Assembly (NCBI GenBank): GCA_964445305.1
Contig: CAYUKK010000151.1
Coordinates: forward strand, 1-13,609
Reading direction: 5' to 3'
DNA from: CAYUKK01 sp964445305
Lineage (GTDB): Bacteria > Acidobacteriota > Aminicenantia > Aminicenantales > UBA8522
Length of the DNA: 13,609 bases
This document shows positions 13,457 through 13,609 of this stretch, in pieces; the stretch's first letter is position 1; every line of letters starts with the position of its first letter. Made by a program: the position numbers and the translations under genes. Below the pieces are notes generated by a model. That model saw nothing but the letters and a program-made list of their open reading frames with translations, was not told the DNA's origin and ran no database searches.

Positions 13457-13468
13457 TTTCTAATCAGA

Positions 13469-13609
13469 ATGAAGTATTTCTTGAGCCTGGGAAGCAATGA
13501 GGGCCATCGGCGGAAAAACCTGGCTCGAGCTCTCCGGGCTCTGGAGGCAGCGGGTGTTTCCGTTCTCCGGGTTTCTTCCCTTTATAAAACAGAACCGGTC
13601 GACGGAGGA
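13469..13609 (+). CDS. folK: 2-amino-4-hydroxy-6-hydroxymethyldihydropteridine pyrophosphokinase (FolK, HPPK), 5' part
   Basis: FolK transfers pyrophosphate from ATP to 6-hydroxymethyl-7,8-dihydropterin in folate synthesis. Only the first 47 codons are in the window; the frame is open to the last base. The visible part carries the family start YFLSLGSNEGHRRKNL, which corresponds to the substrate-binding LGSN..G..R.NL motif. SSLYKTEPVDG corresponds to the usual SSLYETEPVG segment of strand 2 and the flexible loop. No Shine-Dalgarno sequence precedes the ATG. The catalytic loop and the remaining two thirds lie beyond the window, so integrity cannot be judged. Confidence 0.9.
   Translation, partial: MKYFLSLGSNEGHRRKNLARALRALEAAGVSVLRVSSLYKTEPVDGG

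Overview
The window reads as chromosomal DNA of a Gram-negative bacterium. The first gene encodes a secreted protein that looks like an outer-membrane barrel ending in Phe, and a true DsrC with both C-terminal-arm cysteines points to a lineage with dissimilatory-type sulfur chemistry. Desulfobacterota (former Deltaproteobacteria) or a neighbouring phylum such as Candidatus Aminicenantes would fit. I cannot place it more precisely from sequence alone. No transposase, CRISPR array, rRNA or tRNA gene was seen.

Positions 1-9066 hold one co-directional phosphate-starvation block. A run of three 11-bp-spaced Pho-box-like repeats and a -10 element precede a putative OprO/OprP-type porin, then pstS, pstC, pstA, pstB and phoU. 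A small two-helix membrane protein, a PhoB-type regulator, a PhoR-type sensor kinase and a thioredoxin-type arsenate reductase follow. This gives outer-membrane entry, periplasmic capture, ABC import, signalling control and removal of arsenate, the toxic analogue that enters by the same route. A palindromic element between pstS and pstC contains the pstC ribosome binding site. A second, sigma70-like promoter lies between phoU and the small protein.

Positions 9053-11493 hold three genes. An uncharacterised two-helix membrane protein on the minus strand converges on arsC and overlaps it by 14 bp. dsrC on the plus strand has a strong extended -10 promoter. A cysteine desulfurase-family enzyme on the minus strand converges on dsrC. 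Both of the last two handle sulfur, but they are separate transcription units.

Positions 11494-13609 hold a near-consensus promoter, a squalene-cyclase/prenyltransferase-fold protein without the class II cyclase acid motif, and a short minus-strand hypothetical protein. The -10 box of the hypothetical protein sits exactly where a leaderless mRNA would begin. A gene-free stretch of about 345 bp follows, dominated by two strong imperfect stems (13261-13403), and then the 5' part of folK, which runs off the window. The structured element lies outside the predicted transcripts of both flanking genes and is the least explained part of the window.
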